From Nostoc sp. LEGE 06077 (GTDB taxonomy: Bacteria; Cyanobacteriota; Cyanobacteriia; Cyanobacteriales; Nostocaceae), in the NCBI RefSeq assembly GCF_015207705.1, contig NZ_JADEWI010000007.1, forward strand, positions 124,001 through 188,000: a DNA stretch of 64,000 nt, read 5' to 3'. Of the stretch, positions 45,356 through 55,563 are shown piece after piece. Each line of letters opens with the position of its first letter. Positions within the stretch are counted from its first letter, which is position 1. Below the pieces are notes generated by a model. It ran no database searches. It saw only the letters and a list, made by a program, of their open reading frames with translations, and was not told the DNA's origin. A program made the position numbers and the translations under genes.

Positions 45356-45961
45356 TTACCAAACTTGACTTAAATCTAAAACAAATCCTGGTAATAGATT
45401 TTCACCGCTTAATGTCGAAGGATTTTCTAATTCTTCTACAGCTTTTTCAGGACGATAAATAAATACTTTGTGTTGTTTTCTATCTATTAACCAACCTAAT
45501 TCTGTACCATTAGCTATATATTCTTCCATTTTTTCTTGTAATGTTTGCAAATTATCTGTCTCTGAACGCAATTCCACTACAAATTCAGGACAAATAGGCG
45601 CAAACTTCTTTCTTTGCTGTAAAGGTATTGTTTCCCATCTGGCTTTTTTTATCCAGGCTACATCAGGAGAACGCACTGCACCGTTGGGTAAAGTAAAACC
45701 ACCGCTAGAACCAAAACCTACACCCGTACCATCTTGCTTTGTCCAAATACCTAACTGGACAATTAAATTAAAATTGCGTTCATCTGTTTCTGAGCCTGTG
45801 GGGGGCATAATCAATAATTCTCCCAGGTGATTACGTTCAATGCGAAAATCACGGTTTACTTGACAGAAATCAAAAAGTTGCTCGTCACTTACGATTATGT
45901 TTGGTTGCATTTTCAGCACCATTGGTAAGATTTCTGTGGCTACAGGTGTTTGGGTGTTCAT
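45356..45961 (-). CDS. Uma2 family (DUF820) putative endonuclease, copy 3
   Basis: The 201-residue protein (ATG at 45961) has the Uma2 core NGAVRSPDVAWIKKARW, PEFVVELRSETDNLQTLQEKMEEYIANGTELGWLID, with Asp, Glu and Lys in the expected spacing. It starts MNTQTPVATEILPMVLKMQP. The upstream ATG at 45979 is in frame but adds nothing conserved. It sits between the structured element and ileS. Role unknown. Confidence 0.87.
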   Translation of the reverse strand: MNTQTPVATEILPMVLKMQPNIIVSDEQLFDFCQVNRDFRIERNHLGELLIMPPTGSETDERNFNLIVQLGIWTKQDGTGVGFGSSGGFTLPNGAVRSPDVAWIKKARWETIPLQQRKKFAPICPEFVVELRSETDNLQTLQEKMEEYIANGTELGWLIDRKQHKVFIYRPEKAVEELENPSTLSGENLLPGFVLDLSQVW

Positions 45962-45993
45962 AATCTTGGAAAATATCAATTCCTACATAAACA

Positions 45994-46019
45994 TAGAGAC
46001 GTTTGATTAAACGTCCCTA
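45994..46019. repeat. Short GAGACGTTT-type palindrome
   Basis: Related to the palindrome at 43613-43642, with 11-bp arms and one mismatch, in the spacer between ileS and the Uma2 gene. Confidence 0.5.
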
Positions 46020-46038
46020 CATTCATGTTAAACCTGTT

Positions 46039-48921
46039 TTAAAACTCCCCAGCTAAGGCAGAAACGCACCTTTCGCACAATAAGGGATGCTCTGCTGATT
46101 CTCCCACATGGGTTGAGTAGTTCCAACAGCGATCGCATTTTTCACCATCTGCATTCGCTACTCCAATTTCCCAATTATCCTCACCTTGGACGTTTAAGGT
46201 TTTCAATGCTTGGAGTTTATCAGCAGAATCTAACAATTCAACTTGAGATGTTAGGAATAGATAACGCAGTTCATCTACACCCTTACCAACTTGAGGATTT
46301 AAAGTTGCAATGGCGTTACGAATGTTTGTATCTTTGATGTAAATTAAAGCTTTAGCTTCTAAGGAAGAACCAATCATTTTTTCTATCCTGGCTTGTTCTA
46401 AGACTTTATTTACATCCGTGCGAAGCCGTCGCAGTGTTTTCCAAAATTCTGCCAGTTCGAGGTTATCCCATTTATCTTCTAACTGCACCCAACCAGCTTC
46501 AAATACTGATTTGTAGGGTGTTTTATAGGGGAGATATTGCCAGATATCTTCCGCAGTATGACAGAGAACAGGTGCGATCGCTCGTGCTAAATTTTCTAAA
46601 GCAATGTGAATAACTGTCTGACAACTGCGACGGCGGAAAGCATTGGGCGCACTGATATATAGCCTATCTTTGGCGATATCTAAATAGAAGTTGGATAAAT
46701 CCACAACACAAAAATTCTGCACAGTTTGGAAGAAGCGGAAGAATTGGAAACTTTCAAACGCTTCCGTTACTTCTTGAAACACCTCACGAATGCGGTGCAA
46801 CATATATTTATCCAACTGCGGCAAATCCTCAAAGGGAATTGCATCTTTTTCTGGGTCAAAATCATGCAAGCTACCCAACAAGAACCGCGCTGTATTGCGA
46901 ATCTTACCGCGCACATCGTTTAGTTGCTTGATGATATTTTTCCCAATGCGGACATCACCGGAATAGTCTACCGATGATACCCACAATCTCAATACATCTG
47001 CACCATAAGCTGGGTCTGATTTTTGATTTTTCCCGCCTTCAATGATTGCATTGGGGTCAACCACATTTCCTTCAGACTTGCTCATTTTACGCCCTTGCTC
47101 ATCCAAAGCAAAGCCGTGAGTTAACACAGTTTTGTAAGGCGCAATGTCATTTACCGCTACACTAGTCAGCAAACTTGACTGGAACCAACCGCGATGCTGG
47201 TCGGAACCTTCTAAATATATATCAGCAGGGTAGCTTAACTCTGGACGTTGCTTAAGTACAGCCGCCCAAGATGAACCAGAATCAAACCATACGTCCATTG
47301 TGTCAGTACCTTTGCGGTAAGACCGACCATTATTTCTATAGGATTCTGGTAATAATTCCGCCACCGATAATTCCCACCAAGCATCAGAACCTTTCTCGGC
47401 GATGATGGCTTGAACGTGGTTGATAGTTTCCTCGTTTAGCAGAGGTTCGTTTGTTTCCTGATCATAAAATACGGGAATTGGCACCCCCCAAGCACGCTGA
47501 CGAGAGATACACCAATCAGAACGTTCCGCCACCATTGGCGTGATGCGATTTTCACCTTGGGCTGGTATCCATTTTACCGATGCGATCGCCTTTAGTGCTT
47601 CTTCCCTAAATCCTTCCACTGAAGCAAACCACTGTTCAGTCGCCCGGAAAATCGTCGGCTTTTTCGTCCGCCAGTCGTAAGGATACTTATGCGCGTAAGC
47701 CTCCTCCTTCAACAGCGAACCCGCCGCCGCCAGCGCATCAATAACCGCCTGATTTCCATCACCCAACACATTCAACCCAGCAAACTGTCCCGCTTCCTCG
47801 GTAAAGTTGCCGTTATCATCAACAGGCGCAAGGATAGGCAAACCATAACGCTGACCCACAATGTAGTCTTCTTGACCGTGACCAGGGGCAGTATGTACCA
47901 AGCCAGTACCCGACTCAGTAGTGATGTAATCACCACCAACTACAACCGGACTTTCGCGGTCATATAAGGGATGACGGTAAGTAGTATGTTCCAACTCCTT
48001 ACCTTTAAAAGTCGCCTTCACCGTTAACTCAGCCGAGATAGTCGCCGCCAACCGTTCCACCAAATCCGCCGCTACAATGAGATATTTAAAATTACTTTGA
48101 GCGTCTGTGCTTGAAACTTCCACCACCGCGTAATTTAAATCCCCATTCACCGCCACCGCCAAGTTACCGGGAATTGTCCAAGGTGTAGTAGTCCACACAG
48201 CCACACCCAACTCTGACTGATACTCTCCCAAAGCTGATTTTGCAGCCTCCGACAAACCAGTGACTGGAAAAGCCGCATAGATACTCCGCGAAGTATGACC
48301 TTCTGGATATTCCAACTCCGCCTCAGCCAAAGCCGTTTTAGAACTTGGACTCCAGTGAACCGGCTTCAACCCGCGATAGATGTATCCTTTTAACACCATC
48401 TGCCCGAATACACCAATCTGCGCCGCTTCGTATTCCGGCTTCAGCGTCAGATATGGGTTATCCCAGTCACCCCAAACACCGTAGCGTTTAAAACTTTGGC
48501 GTTGGTCATCTACCGTTTTTAAAGCAAATTCTTTAGCTTTTTGGCGCAATTGCAAAGGCGTTAAATTTTGCCGTTCTGCCGACTTGAGATTTTGCAAAAC
48601 TTTCAGTTCAATTGGTAAGCCGTGACAGTCCCAACCAGGCACATAACGAACCTTTCGCCCTTGTAACAACTGGTAGCGATTAATAATATCTTTGAGAATT
48701 TTATTTAAGGCATGACCAATATGCAGAGAGCCATTTGCGTAGGGTGGGCCATCGTGCAGTATAAATAGTTCGCCTGGATTTTCTTGCGACAGGCGTTCAA
48801 AAATTTGATTGTCTGCCCAAAACTTTTGAATTTCCGGTTCACGCTTGATGGCGTTAGCCCGCATCTCAAAATTAGTTTTAGGTAGATTTACAGTGTCTTT
48901 GTAGCTTCCAGTTTCCGTCAC
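46039..48921 (-). CDS. ileS: Isoleucyl-tRNA synthetase
   Basis: The 960-residue class I synthetase charges tRNA-Ile and edits valine. The HIGH motif is GSLHIGHALN, KMSKS is GRKMSKSEGN and a C-terminal zinc-finger ends CDRCWNYSTHVG...LLCERC. The editing (CP1) domain and anticodon-binding region are present. The GTG at 48921 gives the family start MTETGSYKDTVNLPKTNF; the upstream ATG at 48984 would add an unconserved arm. Confidence 0.95.
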   Translation of the reverse strand: MTETGSYKDTVNLPKTNFEMRANAIKREPEIQKFWADNQIFERLSQENPGELFILHDGPPYANGSLHIGHALNKILKDIINRYQLLQGRKVRYVPGWDCHGLPIELKVLQNLKSAERQNLTPLQLRQKAKEFALKTVDDQRQSFKRYGVWGDWDNPYLTLKPEYEAAQIGVFGQMVLKGYIYRGLKPVHWSPSSKTALAEAELEYPEGHTSRSIYAAFPVTGLSEAAKSALGEYQSELGVAVWTTTPWTIPGNLAVAVNGDLNYAVVEVSSTDAQSNFKYLIVAADLVERLAATISAELTVKATFKGKELEHTTYRHPLYDRESPVVVGGDYITTESGTGLVHTAPGHGQEDYIVGQRYGLPILAPVDDNGNFTEEAGQFAGLNVLGDGNQAVIDALAAAGSLLKEEAYAHKYPYDWRTKKPTIFRATEQWFASVEGFREEALKAIASVKWIPAQGENRITPMVAERSDWCISRQRAWGVPIPVFYDQETNEPLLNEETINHVQAIIAEKGSDAWWELSVAELLPESYRNNGRSYRKGTDTMDVWFDSGSSWAAVLKQRPELSYPADIYLEGSDQHRGWFQSSLLTSVAVNDIAPYKTVLTHGFALDEQGRKMSKSEGNVVDPNAIIEGGKNQKSDPAYGADVLRLWVSSVDYSGDVRIGKNIIKQLNDVRGKIRNTARFLLGSLHDFDPEKDAIPFEDLPQLDKYMLHRIREVFQEVTEAFESFQFFRFFQTVQNFCVVDLSNFYLDIAKDRLYISAPNAFRRRSCQTVIHIALENLARAIAPVLCHTAEDIWQYLPYKTPYKSVFEAGWVQLEDKWDNLELAEFWKTLRRLRTDVNKVLEQARIEKMIGSSLEAKALIYIKDTNIRNAIATLNPQVGKGVDELRYLFLTSQVELLDSADKLQALKTLNVQGEDNWEIGVANADGEKCDRCWNYSTHVGESAEHPLLCERCVSALAGEF

Positions 48922-49076
48922 AGCTTCATGCCTAAGAATATATGTGCAGGTTTTATCAATTATAGAAGATGGCAGGAAGCTCAAAAAATTAACTTGACAA
49001 CAGGTTCTCGTTTTGAAAACATAATATGAGTTGGATGCAATAACAAAATATTTAGTTTTAATATCAAAAATAAAAA

Positions 49077-49376
49077 ATGCACCTAATCAGCATTCGTAAT
49101 TTACGTGCTGATGCTGGTAAATATCCAGATGCAGTAGAGTCAGTGAACTCTTGGTATCAAGTGGTGAAATCTGCATCATGGCAAAACTTCAACGAAGTTC
49201 GACAATTTTACCTAACAGCAGATGTAGTAAGTAATTTTACAATTTTTAATATCAAAGGTAATACTTATCGCCTAATTGTGAGCATAGATTATGAAGTCCA
49301 AACAGTATATTACAAGTACTTCTTAACTCACGCTGATTACGATAAAGAAAAATGGAAAAATGACCCTTTCTTTTGA
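49077..49376 (+). CDS. higB: HigB-type toxin (mRNA interferase)
   Basis: The 99-residue protein has the HigB family pattern LRADAGKYPDAVESVNSWYQVVKSASWQNFNEVRQFYLTADVV, VFNIKGNTYRLIVSIDY-like FNIKGNTYRLIVSI, and HADYDKEKWKNDPFF at the C terminus. The toxin degrades translated mRNA at the ribosome. It precedes the antitoxin gene, as usual for higBA, but with a wide 157-bp spacer. Confidence 0.85.
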   Translation: MHLISIRNLRADAGKYPDAVESVNSWYQVVKSASWQNFNEVRQFYLTADVVSNFTIFNIKGNTYRLIVSIDYEVQTVYYKYFLTHADYDKEKWKNDPFF

Positions 49377-49533
49377 TATGTTTTAGATACAATTAATCTT
49401 AGGTTGCACTATTTGATAGTGGCTAAAAGTCATACTTACTTTTGGCGATTGGAGTAAGTTATGAGACGGGTCTTCGCCGTTAACGGAAGGAAAACTTTTA
49501 TTACAGGCCGCCGCTGATCGGGCGATAAGGTAT

Positions 49534-49932
49534 ATGACCACTTCTTTTAATACAATCACTTATAGCCAACTTTTGGTAGAGCTTCAACCAAAAGTTATAA
49601 CAACAGAAGAAGAATACGATCACACTCTAGAAACTGTAGAAAAATTAATGGCGTGTAAAAATCGTACACCAGAGCAGACCGCCATACTACAGCTTTTAGT
49701 TACTCTCATTGAAGAGTTTGAAAACAAAAACTATCCCCTTGAACCATCATCGCCTCATGCAATTCTCAAGCACTTGATAGAAGCGCGAGGAATTAAACAA
49801 TCTGACTTGGTAGGAATTATGGGTTCTAAAGGTGTGGTTTCTGAAGTTGTGAACGGTAACAGAGCAATTAGTAAAGCTCAAGCAAAAGCACTAGGGAAAT
49901 TTTTTCATGTTTCTCCAGCATTGTTTATCTAG
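49534..49932 (+). CDS. higA: HigA-type antitoxin with HTH domain
   Basis: The 132-residue protein has an XRE-type HTH in its C-terminal half: LKHLIEARGIKQSDLVGIMGSKGVVSEVVNGNRAISKAQAKALGKFFHVSPALFI. The N-terminal half (helical, YDHTLETVEKLM) is the usual oligomer/toxin-binding part. The start follows AAGG five bases upstream. It should neutralise HigB and repress the operon. Confidence 0.88.
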   Translation: MTTSFNTITYSQLLVELQPKVITTEEEYDHTLETVEKLMACKNRTPEQTAILQLLVTLIEEFENKNYPLEPSSPHAILKHLIEARGIKQSDLVGIMGSKGVVSEVVNGNRAISKAQAKALGKFFHVSPALFI

Positions 49933-49971
49933 TCGCTAGTTTAAATTGAGCGATCGCCACTTGAATACAAA

Positions 49972-50005
49972 AAACCCAACATGATATTAAATTCAAGCTG
50001 GGTTT
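49972..50005. terminator. Bidirectional terminator between higA and ycf66
   Basis: AAACCCA (49972-49978) pairs with TGGGTTT (49999-50005), with A and T runs on either side, between converging genes. Loop about 20 bases with inner partial pairing. Confidence 0.55.
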
Positions 50006-50022
50006 AACACAATTTAGCTCAT

Positions 50023-50721
50023 CTAACTATTTGGCGGTATTTGTTCCGGTGGTGCTTCTGCGGGAGGAGCAAGCACCGCATCAGGCGCAATTTCTTCTAC
50101 GGGAATCGGTTCTTTATTTTCCGCTTCTGGATGTGCTTGTGCTGCTTCTACCAATTCGGGAGATGGTGGATGGGGTGGAATTACTTCGGGTACACTCTCG
50201 GTTGTCGGTGCGACATCTGTAGTCGCAGGTACTTCTTCAATAGCAGGTTCAGGGATGGGTGTAGTTTTGTCAATAATCTCAACAGTTGGTTTCTCCACTG
50301 GTGAATTTTTACTGACAGATGGTTGTACTTTACCTTTCACGCCGCCCAAGGTGCTACTCAACCCTTGTTGCAGCTTGCCGAAGCGTTCTTGAAGAGATAA
50401 CTTTGTCACCTGTTCTTGCAGGGAAGTTTTCACTGCGGCTGAACTGGGTACTGGAGTTTGTTGTAACTGCGGTGTTACCTGTCTACGGAGTGACAATGTT
50501 TGCCACCCAAACCACACTAAAAGAGCCACACTCGCCACATGACCTAGTAATAATCCTCCGCCAATATGTGGCGCGAACACCCATAAAACTAAAGCGTAAA
50601 ATAATCCAACACCACTCCAAATAAAATCATTCTTGCGATGGATCTCTGGGAAAAAGAAAGCTGATACGTAGAGTAATAAACTACCAAGACCGACCACCAA
50701 AGCTAGGACGTATGCCAGCAT
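50023..50721 (-). CDS. ycf66: Ycf66 family protein
   Basis: The 232-residue protein has three hydrophobic helices in the first 80 residues (MLAYVLALVVGLGSLLLYVS, then FIWSGVGLFYALVLWVFAP and GHVASVALLVWFGWQTLSLR) as in Ycf66 of cyanobacteria and some chloroplasts. A long Pro/Glu/Val-rich disordered tail (100-232) follows. It is a thylakoid or cytoplasmic membrane protein of unknown function. Single gene. Confidence 0.9.
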   Translation of the reverse strand: MLAYVLALVVGLGSLLLYVSAFFFPEIHRKNDFIWSGVGLFYALVLWVFAPHIGGGLLLGHVASVALLVWFGWQTLSLRRQVTPQLQQTPVPSSAAVKTSLQEQVTKLSLQERFGKLQQGLSSTLGGVKGKVQPSVSKNSPVEKPTVEIIDKTTPIPEPAIEEVPATTDVAPTTESVPEVIPPHPPSPELVEAAQAHPEAENKEPIPVEEIAPDAVLAPPAEAPPEQIPPNS

Positions 50722-51057
50722 TTTGGGTTACTCCTTAACTATTTTTCATGGGGGATTGGGTATTGAGTATTAGATACTAGGTACTAGAAAAATTAATCTG
50801 AATTTAAGGAAAAATTATTCTGAATTTAATTCCTAATTTCTAATCCCTGCACCCTCATCCCTAAACTAGATATTCCAATTTTGCAAATTTTGTAGCACAA
50901 TTGTTGACTTAGATACAATTTAAAACTTGTTATATGTGATGTTAGTTCTGAGCTTTTACTAATCACCGCAACTCTTAATGTCTTCTTTAGGGGATAAGAG
51001 AAACTCTCGGATTACCCTAAAAGATGAAAGAATCTGCAAGAGTTAGCCAAACTAGTT
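50722..51057. other. Spacer before gnd with a 22-bp tandem duplication
   Basis: No gene was seen. Bases 50787-50807 and 50809-50829 are 21-bp copies differing at one base, with a 22-bp period. Heptad-like TATTGAGTATTAGATACTAG repeats precede them. Confidence 0.6.
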
Positions 51058-52488
51058 ATGACACTACAAAGTTTTGGTGTGATTGGATTAGCCGTTATGG
51101 GCGAGAATATCGCTCTTAATGTAGAACGTAATGGTTTTCCAATTGCAGTATACAACCGCTCCCGCGAAAAAACCGATGCTTTCATGGCCGAGCGTGCGCC
51201 AGGGCGGAACGTTAAAGCAGCTTTTACTTTAGAAGAATTCGTTGCAGCATTGGAACGTCCCCGCAAGATTCTAGTAATGGTACAAGCTGGTAAACCCGTG
51301 GATGCGGTGATTCAGCAGCTAAAACCTTTGCTAAACGAAGGCGATATCATTATTGATGGTGGCAACTCTTGGTTTGAAGATACCCAAAGACGTACCGAAG
51401 AATTAGAACCCCTAGGTCTGCGGTTTCTCGGTATGGGTGTGAGTGGTGGTGAAGAAGGCGCATTAAACGGCCCTTCTTTGATGCCTGGTGGTACCCAAAG
51501 TTCCTATGAGTATCTCTCACCAATTTTCAATAAAATTGCTGCCCAAGTTGATGACGGCCCCTGTGTTACCTACGTTGGCCCTGGTGGTTCCGGTCACTAT
51601 GTGAAGATGGTACACAACGGCATTGAGTACGGCGATATGCAGCTGATTGCTGAAGCCTACGATTTGCTGAAAAATGCTGGTGGACTTGACCACAATCAGC
51701 TTCATGAAGTGTTTGCTGAATGGAACACAACCGACGAACTCAATTCATTTTTGATTGAGATTACAGCTAATATCTTCCCCTACATTGACCCAGAAACCAG
51801 TCTACCCCTGGTAGATTTGATTGTGGACGCAGCAGGTCAAAAGGGTACTGGTCGTTGGACTGTACAAACTGCTTTGGAATTAGGAGTTTCGATTCCTACC
51901 ATCACAGCAGCTGTAAATGCTCGGATTATCTCTTCTATTAAAGATGAACGGATAGCCGCATCCAAGCAACTCACAGGCCCCAGCGGCAAATATGACGGTA
52001 CTACCAAAGAGTTTATTAACAAAGTTCGGGATGCTTTGTATTGCTCTAAGATTTGTTCTTATGCTCAAGGGATGGCATTGCTATCTACAGCTTCCAAAAC
52101 ATATAACTGGAATTTGGATTTGGGCGAATTAGCTCGGATTTGGAAAGGTGGCTGTATTATTCGTGCTGGCTTCTTGAATAAGATTAAGAAGGCATTTACC
52201 GAAAATCCCGCATTGCCTAACTTGCTATTGGCTCCTGAATTTAAGCAAACAATTCTCGACCGACAAACAGCTTGGCGGGAAGTAATCATAACTGCTGCAA
52301 AATTGGGTATTCCTGTACCAGCATTTAGCGCATCTTTAGATTATTTTGACAGTTATCGCCGCGATCGCTTGCCCCAAAACCTCACTCAAGCACAACGCGA
52401 TTACTTCGGCGCACATACCTATCTACGCCTCGATAAGCCAGGTAGTTTCCATACTGAGTGGGTTCCCATCACTGAAGCTACCAAGTAA
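51058..52488 (+). CDS. gnd: 6-phosphogluconate dehydrogenase (decarboxylating)
   Basis: The 476-residue protein has the NADP-binding start FGVIGLAVMGENIALNVERNG, the substrate motif GVSGGEEGALNGPSLMPGG, and the catalytic region GPGGSGHYVKMVHNGIEYGDMQ, with the Lys of HYVKMVHN. It oxidises 6-phosphogluconate to ribulose-5-phosphate and NADPH in the oxidative pentose phosphate pathway, the main respiratory route in heterocysts and in the dark. Monocistronic, with a strong terminator. Confidence 0.96.
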   Translation: MTLQSFGVIGLAVMGENIALNVERNGFPIAVYNRSREKTDAFMAERAPGRNVKAAFTLEEFVAALERPRKILVMVQAGKPVDAVIQQLKPLLNEGDIIIDGGNSWFEDTQRRTEELEPLGLRFLGMGVSGGEEGALNGPSLMPGGTQSSYEYLSPIFNKIAAQVDDGPCVTYVGPGGSGHYVKMVHNGIEYGDMQLIAEAYDLLKNAGGLDHNQLHEVFAEWNTTDELNSFLIEITANIFPYIDPETSLPLVDLIVDAAGQKGTGRWTVQTALELGVSIPTITAAVNARIISSIKDERIAASKQLTGPSGKYDGTTKEFINKVRDALYCSKICSYAQGMALLSTASKTYNWNLDLGELARIWKGGCIIRAGFLNKIKKAFTENPALPNLLLAPEFKQTILDRQTAWREVIITAAKLGIPVPAFSASLDYFDSYRRDRLPQNLTQAQRDYFGAHTYLRLDKPGSFHTEWVPITEATK

Positions 52489-52550
52489 ACTTTCACTTCT
52501 CCAAGTTATGAGCATCTTGTGAAAGTTTAAATTGCTGTTGACTGGAAAAA

Positions 52551-52588
52551 AGAAAGTGACTCTGAAGTTCAGAGTCACTTTCTTTTTA
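52551..52588 (+). terminator. Intrinsic terminator of gnd
   Basis: AGAAAGTGACTCTGAA (52551-52566) and TTCAGAGTCACTTTCT (52568-52583) form a near-perfect long stem followed by a T run, 63 bases after gnd. Confidence 0.85.
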
Positions 52589-52824
52589 AAATCATCATGA
52601 TGTTCATTAAATAATTATTTTCCAATTTAGATTTAAGATAGATAATCGGCGAATTTTTTTTAGGCTGCTGACCATAATTTTATGTCTCCTCGTCAGGTTT
52701 TGCTGACTAACTACGGTCATGCCTGCACATATTTTAATTCACTCAAAGGCGCACAGAGGATTGTGTGCTTCTATAATCTTGGTATCCACTACCTACGCAG
52801 AACACGGCTAAGAAAGCGATCGCT
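52589..52824. other. Spacer between the gnd terminator and recQ
   Basis: I see no gene or RNA in this stretch. The region near 52770-52820 holds AT-rich sequence and a GCGATCGC site just before the recQ start. Confidence 0.4.
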
Positions 52825-54981
52825 ATGCTTCAGTATCCCAATCTCGAACAAGCGTTAAAATATCACTTCGGTTATGATCAATTCCGTCCAGGACAGCGAC
52901 AAATTATCGAAGATGCGCTACAAAATCGAGATTTGCTGGTAGTAATGCCGACTGGTGGGGGGAAGTCTTTGTGCTTTCAGTTACCAGCGTTAATTAAGAA
53001 GGGATTGACGGTGGTGGTATCGCCATTAATTGCGTTGATGCAAGACCAAGTGGAAGCACTACGCAATAATAATATTAGTGCGACGTTTCTCAATAGTAGT
53101 TTGAATCCTTATCAGGTGCGATCGCGGGAAGAAGCTATTCTTAATGGTAAGGTCAGATTACTCTACGTTGCCCCAGAACGGCTGATGAGTGAAAGGTTTT
53201 TGCCGTTTCTGGATTTAGTACATCACCAAATTGGCATTTCTACCTTTGCAATTGATGAAGCGCACTGTGTTTCGGAGTGGGGACATGATTTTCGTCCAGA
53301 ATATCGTCAGTTGCGCTCATTGCGATCGCGTTATCCCCATGTCCCGACAATTGCGTTGACAGCAACGGCGACGGAACGCGTCCGTTCGGATATTATTCAA
53401 CAAATCGGTTTAAAGCAACCAAGTATTCACATTGCCAGTTTTAATCGCCAAAATCTTTATTACGAAGTCCGTCCGAAAACTAAATATGCTTACGCTGAAT
53501 TATTAGAATTAATTCGAGAAATTGACGGTTCAGCTATTATTTATTGTCTCACGCGCAAAAAAGTCGATGAATTAACTTTTAAACTGCAAAATGATAAAGT
53601 TTCAGTTCTTGCTTATCATGCAGGATTAAGTGATGAAGAACGTAGCAGTAATCAAACGCGATTTATTCGAGATGATGCACGAGTGATGGTGGCGACTATC
53701 GCGTTTGGGATGGGAATTAATAAACCAGATGTGCGGCTAGTAATTCACTTTGATATTCCCCGTAATTTAGAAAGTTACTATCAAGAATCTGGGCGGGCGG
53801 GACGCGATGGTGAACCTTCTCGCTGTACAATCTTTTTTAGTTTTGGTGATATTAAAACTATTGAATGGAGTATTAATCAAAAAACCGATGCTCAAGAACA
53901 GTTGATTGCTAAACAACAACTGCGACAAATGATTGATTATGCTGAGGGGACAGATTGTCGCCGGACAATTCAACTCAGTTACTTTGGGGAAAGGTTTCTC
54001 GGAAATTGCGCTAACTGTGATAATTGTCGTCATCCCAAACCTGTAGAAGATTGGTCAATTGAAGCCATGAAGTTTTTATCTTGTGTGGCGCGGTGCAAAG
54101 AAAGATTTGGAATGCTGCATATTATTGATGTGTTGCGAGGGGCAAAAAATCAGAAAATTACCCAATACGAACACGACAAATTATCTACTTACGGGATTGG
54201 CAAAGATAGAAGTGGGGAAGAATGGCGAATGTTAGGGCGATCGCTTTTACATCAAGGTTTGCTAGAACAAACTAGTGATGGTTATTCTGTTTTAAAATTA
54301 AACGCCCACAGTTGGGAAGTGATGCGACGACAGCGAAAAGTCGAAATTGCTGTGTCTGCAACCCAAAAAGTATCTTTAATCGAAGAGAGTCCCAAAGCTG
54401 CTGAAGCAGAAGAATTATTATATAGGTTGCGATCGCTACGTAAGCAACTGGCTGATGAACAGTCTATAGCACCTTATGTGATTTTTCATGACTCGACCTT
54501 AAAGTTAATGGCGCAGGTACAGCCGAAAACTTTAGTTGAATTTGGCAAACTATCTGGTGTGGGGAGTCATAAACTTGCCCAATACGGAGAAAAGTTCTTG
54601 GCGGAAATTCGCACTTACCGCGATGGGAAAAATCCGGTTCATCAAGCTGTTGATGATATAACCTCACTCAGTTTAATTTCTGGGACTGAATTACAAACCT
54701 TACAGTTACATCAACAAGGCTTAAATGTTGCGGAAATTGCCAAACAACGCAAACTTAGTCCAACGACAATAGTCAGTCATCTGGCAAGATTAATCGAAAA
54801 AAATCAGCCTGTCGATTTAAATTTGTTAGTTCCGGTTGAACATCATCAAAAAATTTGGCAAGTTCTCGAAGTTCTTGGGGATATTCCTCTCACTCCCCTC
54901 AAAGAACAATTGGGGACAGCCTATACTTTTGATGAAATTCGCTTAGTTAAAGAAAAGTGGCGACGAGAAAAACGCAAATAA
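52825..54981 (+). CDS. recQ: ATP-dependent DNA helicase RecQ
   Basis: The 718-residue protein has the RecQ helicase motifs: motif [17 protein letters not shown], motif [20 protein letters not shown], and [20 protein letters not shown] with [17 protein letters not shown] zinc-binding region with CRR...[10 protein letters not shown], an RQC domain, and an HRDC domain (about 535-610) follow. A C-terminal helix-turn-helix extension ([24 protein letters not shown]) is present. It unwinds recombination and replication intermediates 3'-5'. Full length. Confidence 0.95.
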   Translation: MLQYPNLEQALKYHFGYDQFRPGQRQIIEDALQNRDLLVVMPTGGGKSLCFQLPALIKKGLTVVVSPLIALMQDQVEALRNNNISATFLNSSLNPYQVRSREEAILNGKVRLLYVAPERLMSERFLPFLDLVHHQIGISTFAIDEAHCVSEWGHDFRPEYRQLRSLRSRYPHVPTIALTATATERVRSDIIQQIGLKQPSIHIASFNRQNLYYEVRPKTKYAYAELLELIREIDGSAIIYCLTRKKVDELTFKLQNDKVSVLAYHAGLSDEERSSNQTRFIRDDARVMVATIAFGMGINKPDVRLVIHFDIPRNLESYYQESGRAGRDGEPSRCTIFFSFGDIKTIEWSINQKTDAQEQLIAKQQLRQMIDYAEGTDCRRTIQLSYFGERFLGNCANCDNCRHPKPVEDWSIEAMKFLSCVARCKERFGMLHIIDVLRGAKNQKITQYEHDKLSTYGIGKDRSGEEWRMLGRSLLHQGLLEQTSDGYSVLKLNAHSWEVMRRQRKVEIAVSATQKVSLIEESPKAAEAEELLYRLRSLRKQLADEQSIAPYVIFHDSTLKLMAQVQPKTLVEFGKLSGVGSHKLAQYGEKFLAEIRTYRDGKNPVHQAVDDITSLSLISGTELQTLQLHQQGLNVAEIAKQRKLSPTTIVSHLARLIEKNQPVDLNLLVPVEHHQKIWQVLEVLGDIPLTPLKEQLGTAYTFDEIRLVKEKWRREKRK

Positions 54982-55066
54982 ATTCCTGTTGGCGATCGCA
55001 CAAACTCAAGAATATATTATCCAAATTTTTCCCCAGAGCGATCGCCTAAGATAACCAATCAGGAAT

Positions 55067-55210
55067 TTAGGAAATTTCCGAACTAGGTACAGGTTGAGTT
55101 GCTACTTCAGATTTGGTTTTATCAGCTAAAATCACAGACAGCAACTTTGGTAACATCAAACAAGCAACAGTATTTACCAACGTCAGCAGTAAACCATCTA
55201 CAAAACTCAT
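55067..55210 (-). CDS. 47-residue membrane protein, candidate gene
   Basis: The ATG at 55208-55210 has AAGGG about seven bases upstream. The product is MSFVDGLLLTLVNTVACLML, then PKLLSVILADKTKSEVATQP and VPSSEIS, with one membrane helix and a polar tail, ending in TAA at 55067-55069. It converges with recQ and is 350 bp downstream of the CheA stop on the same strand, so it could be an independent transcript. No family recognised. Confidence 0.45.
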   Translation of the reverse strand: MSFVDGLLLTLVNTVACLMLPKLLSVILADKTKSEVATQPVPSSEIS

Positions 55211-55563
55211 AGATAAACCCTTTTTGCCAAAATTTTCTTTGCTATTTATCTAGTTTGAAACATATTTTGTTAAATGGAATACATTAGTGCTTTTGATTTT
55301 CTTCTAGTCACCATAAGCAAGGGCAATGTTTATTTTTGTAAACTTTCCTCAAGTGATGTCCCATAAGCTGAAATACGTCTAAATTAGAGAATCACCTGTA
55401 AAGGTCTTTCTTCGTCATTTTTATTAACAAAAGACAAATGACAGCTTTCACTAGTTATTTTTAATTACACCAACTTACTTAACCAAACCATTGCGACTTA
55501 CACAAGTATTTTATAAGTCTGCGGTAAAAGTTCAGATTTTGCCTACAGATAATGGTATTTTTT
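55211..55563. other. Spacer between the 47-residue gene and the CheA gene
   Basis: This roughly 350-bp AT-rich region contains no gene, repeat or convincing stem-loop that I can see. Confidence 0.35.
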
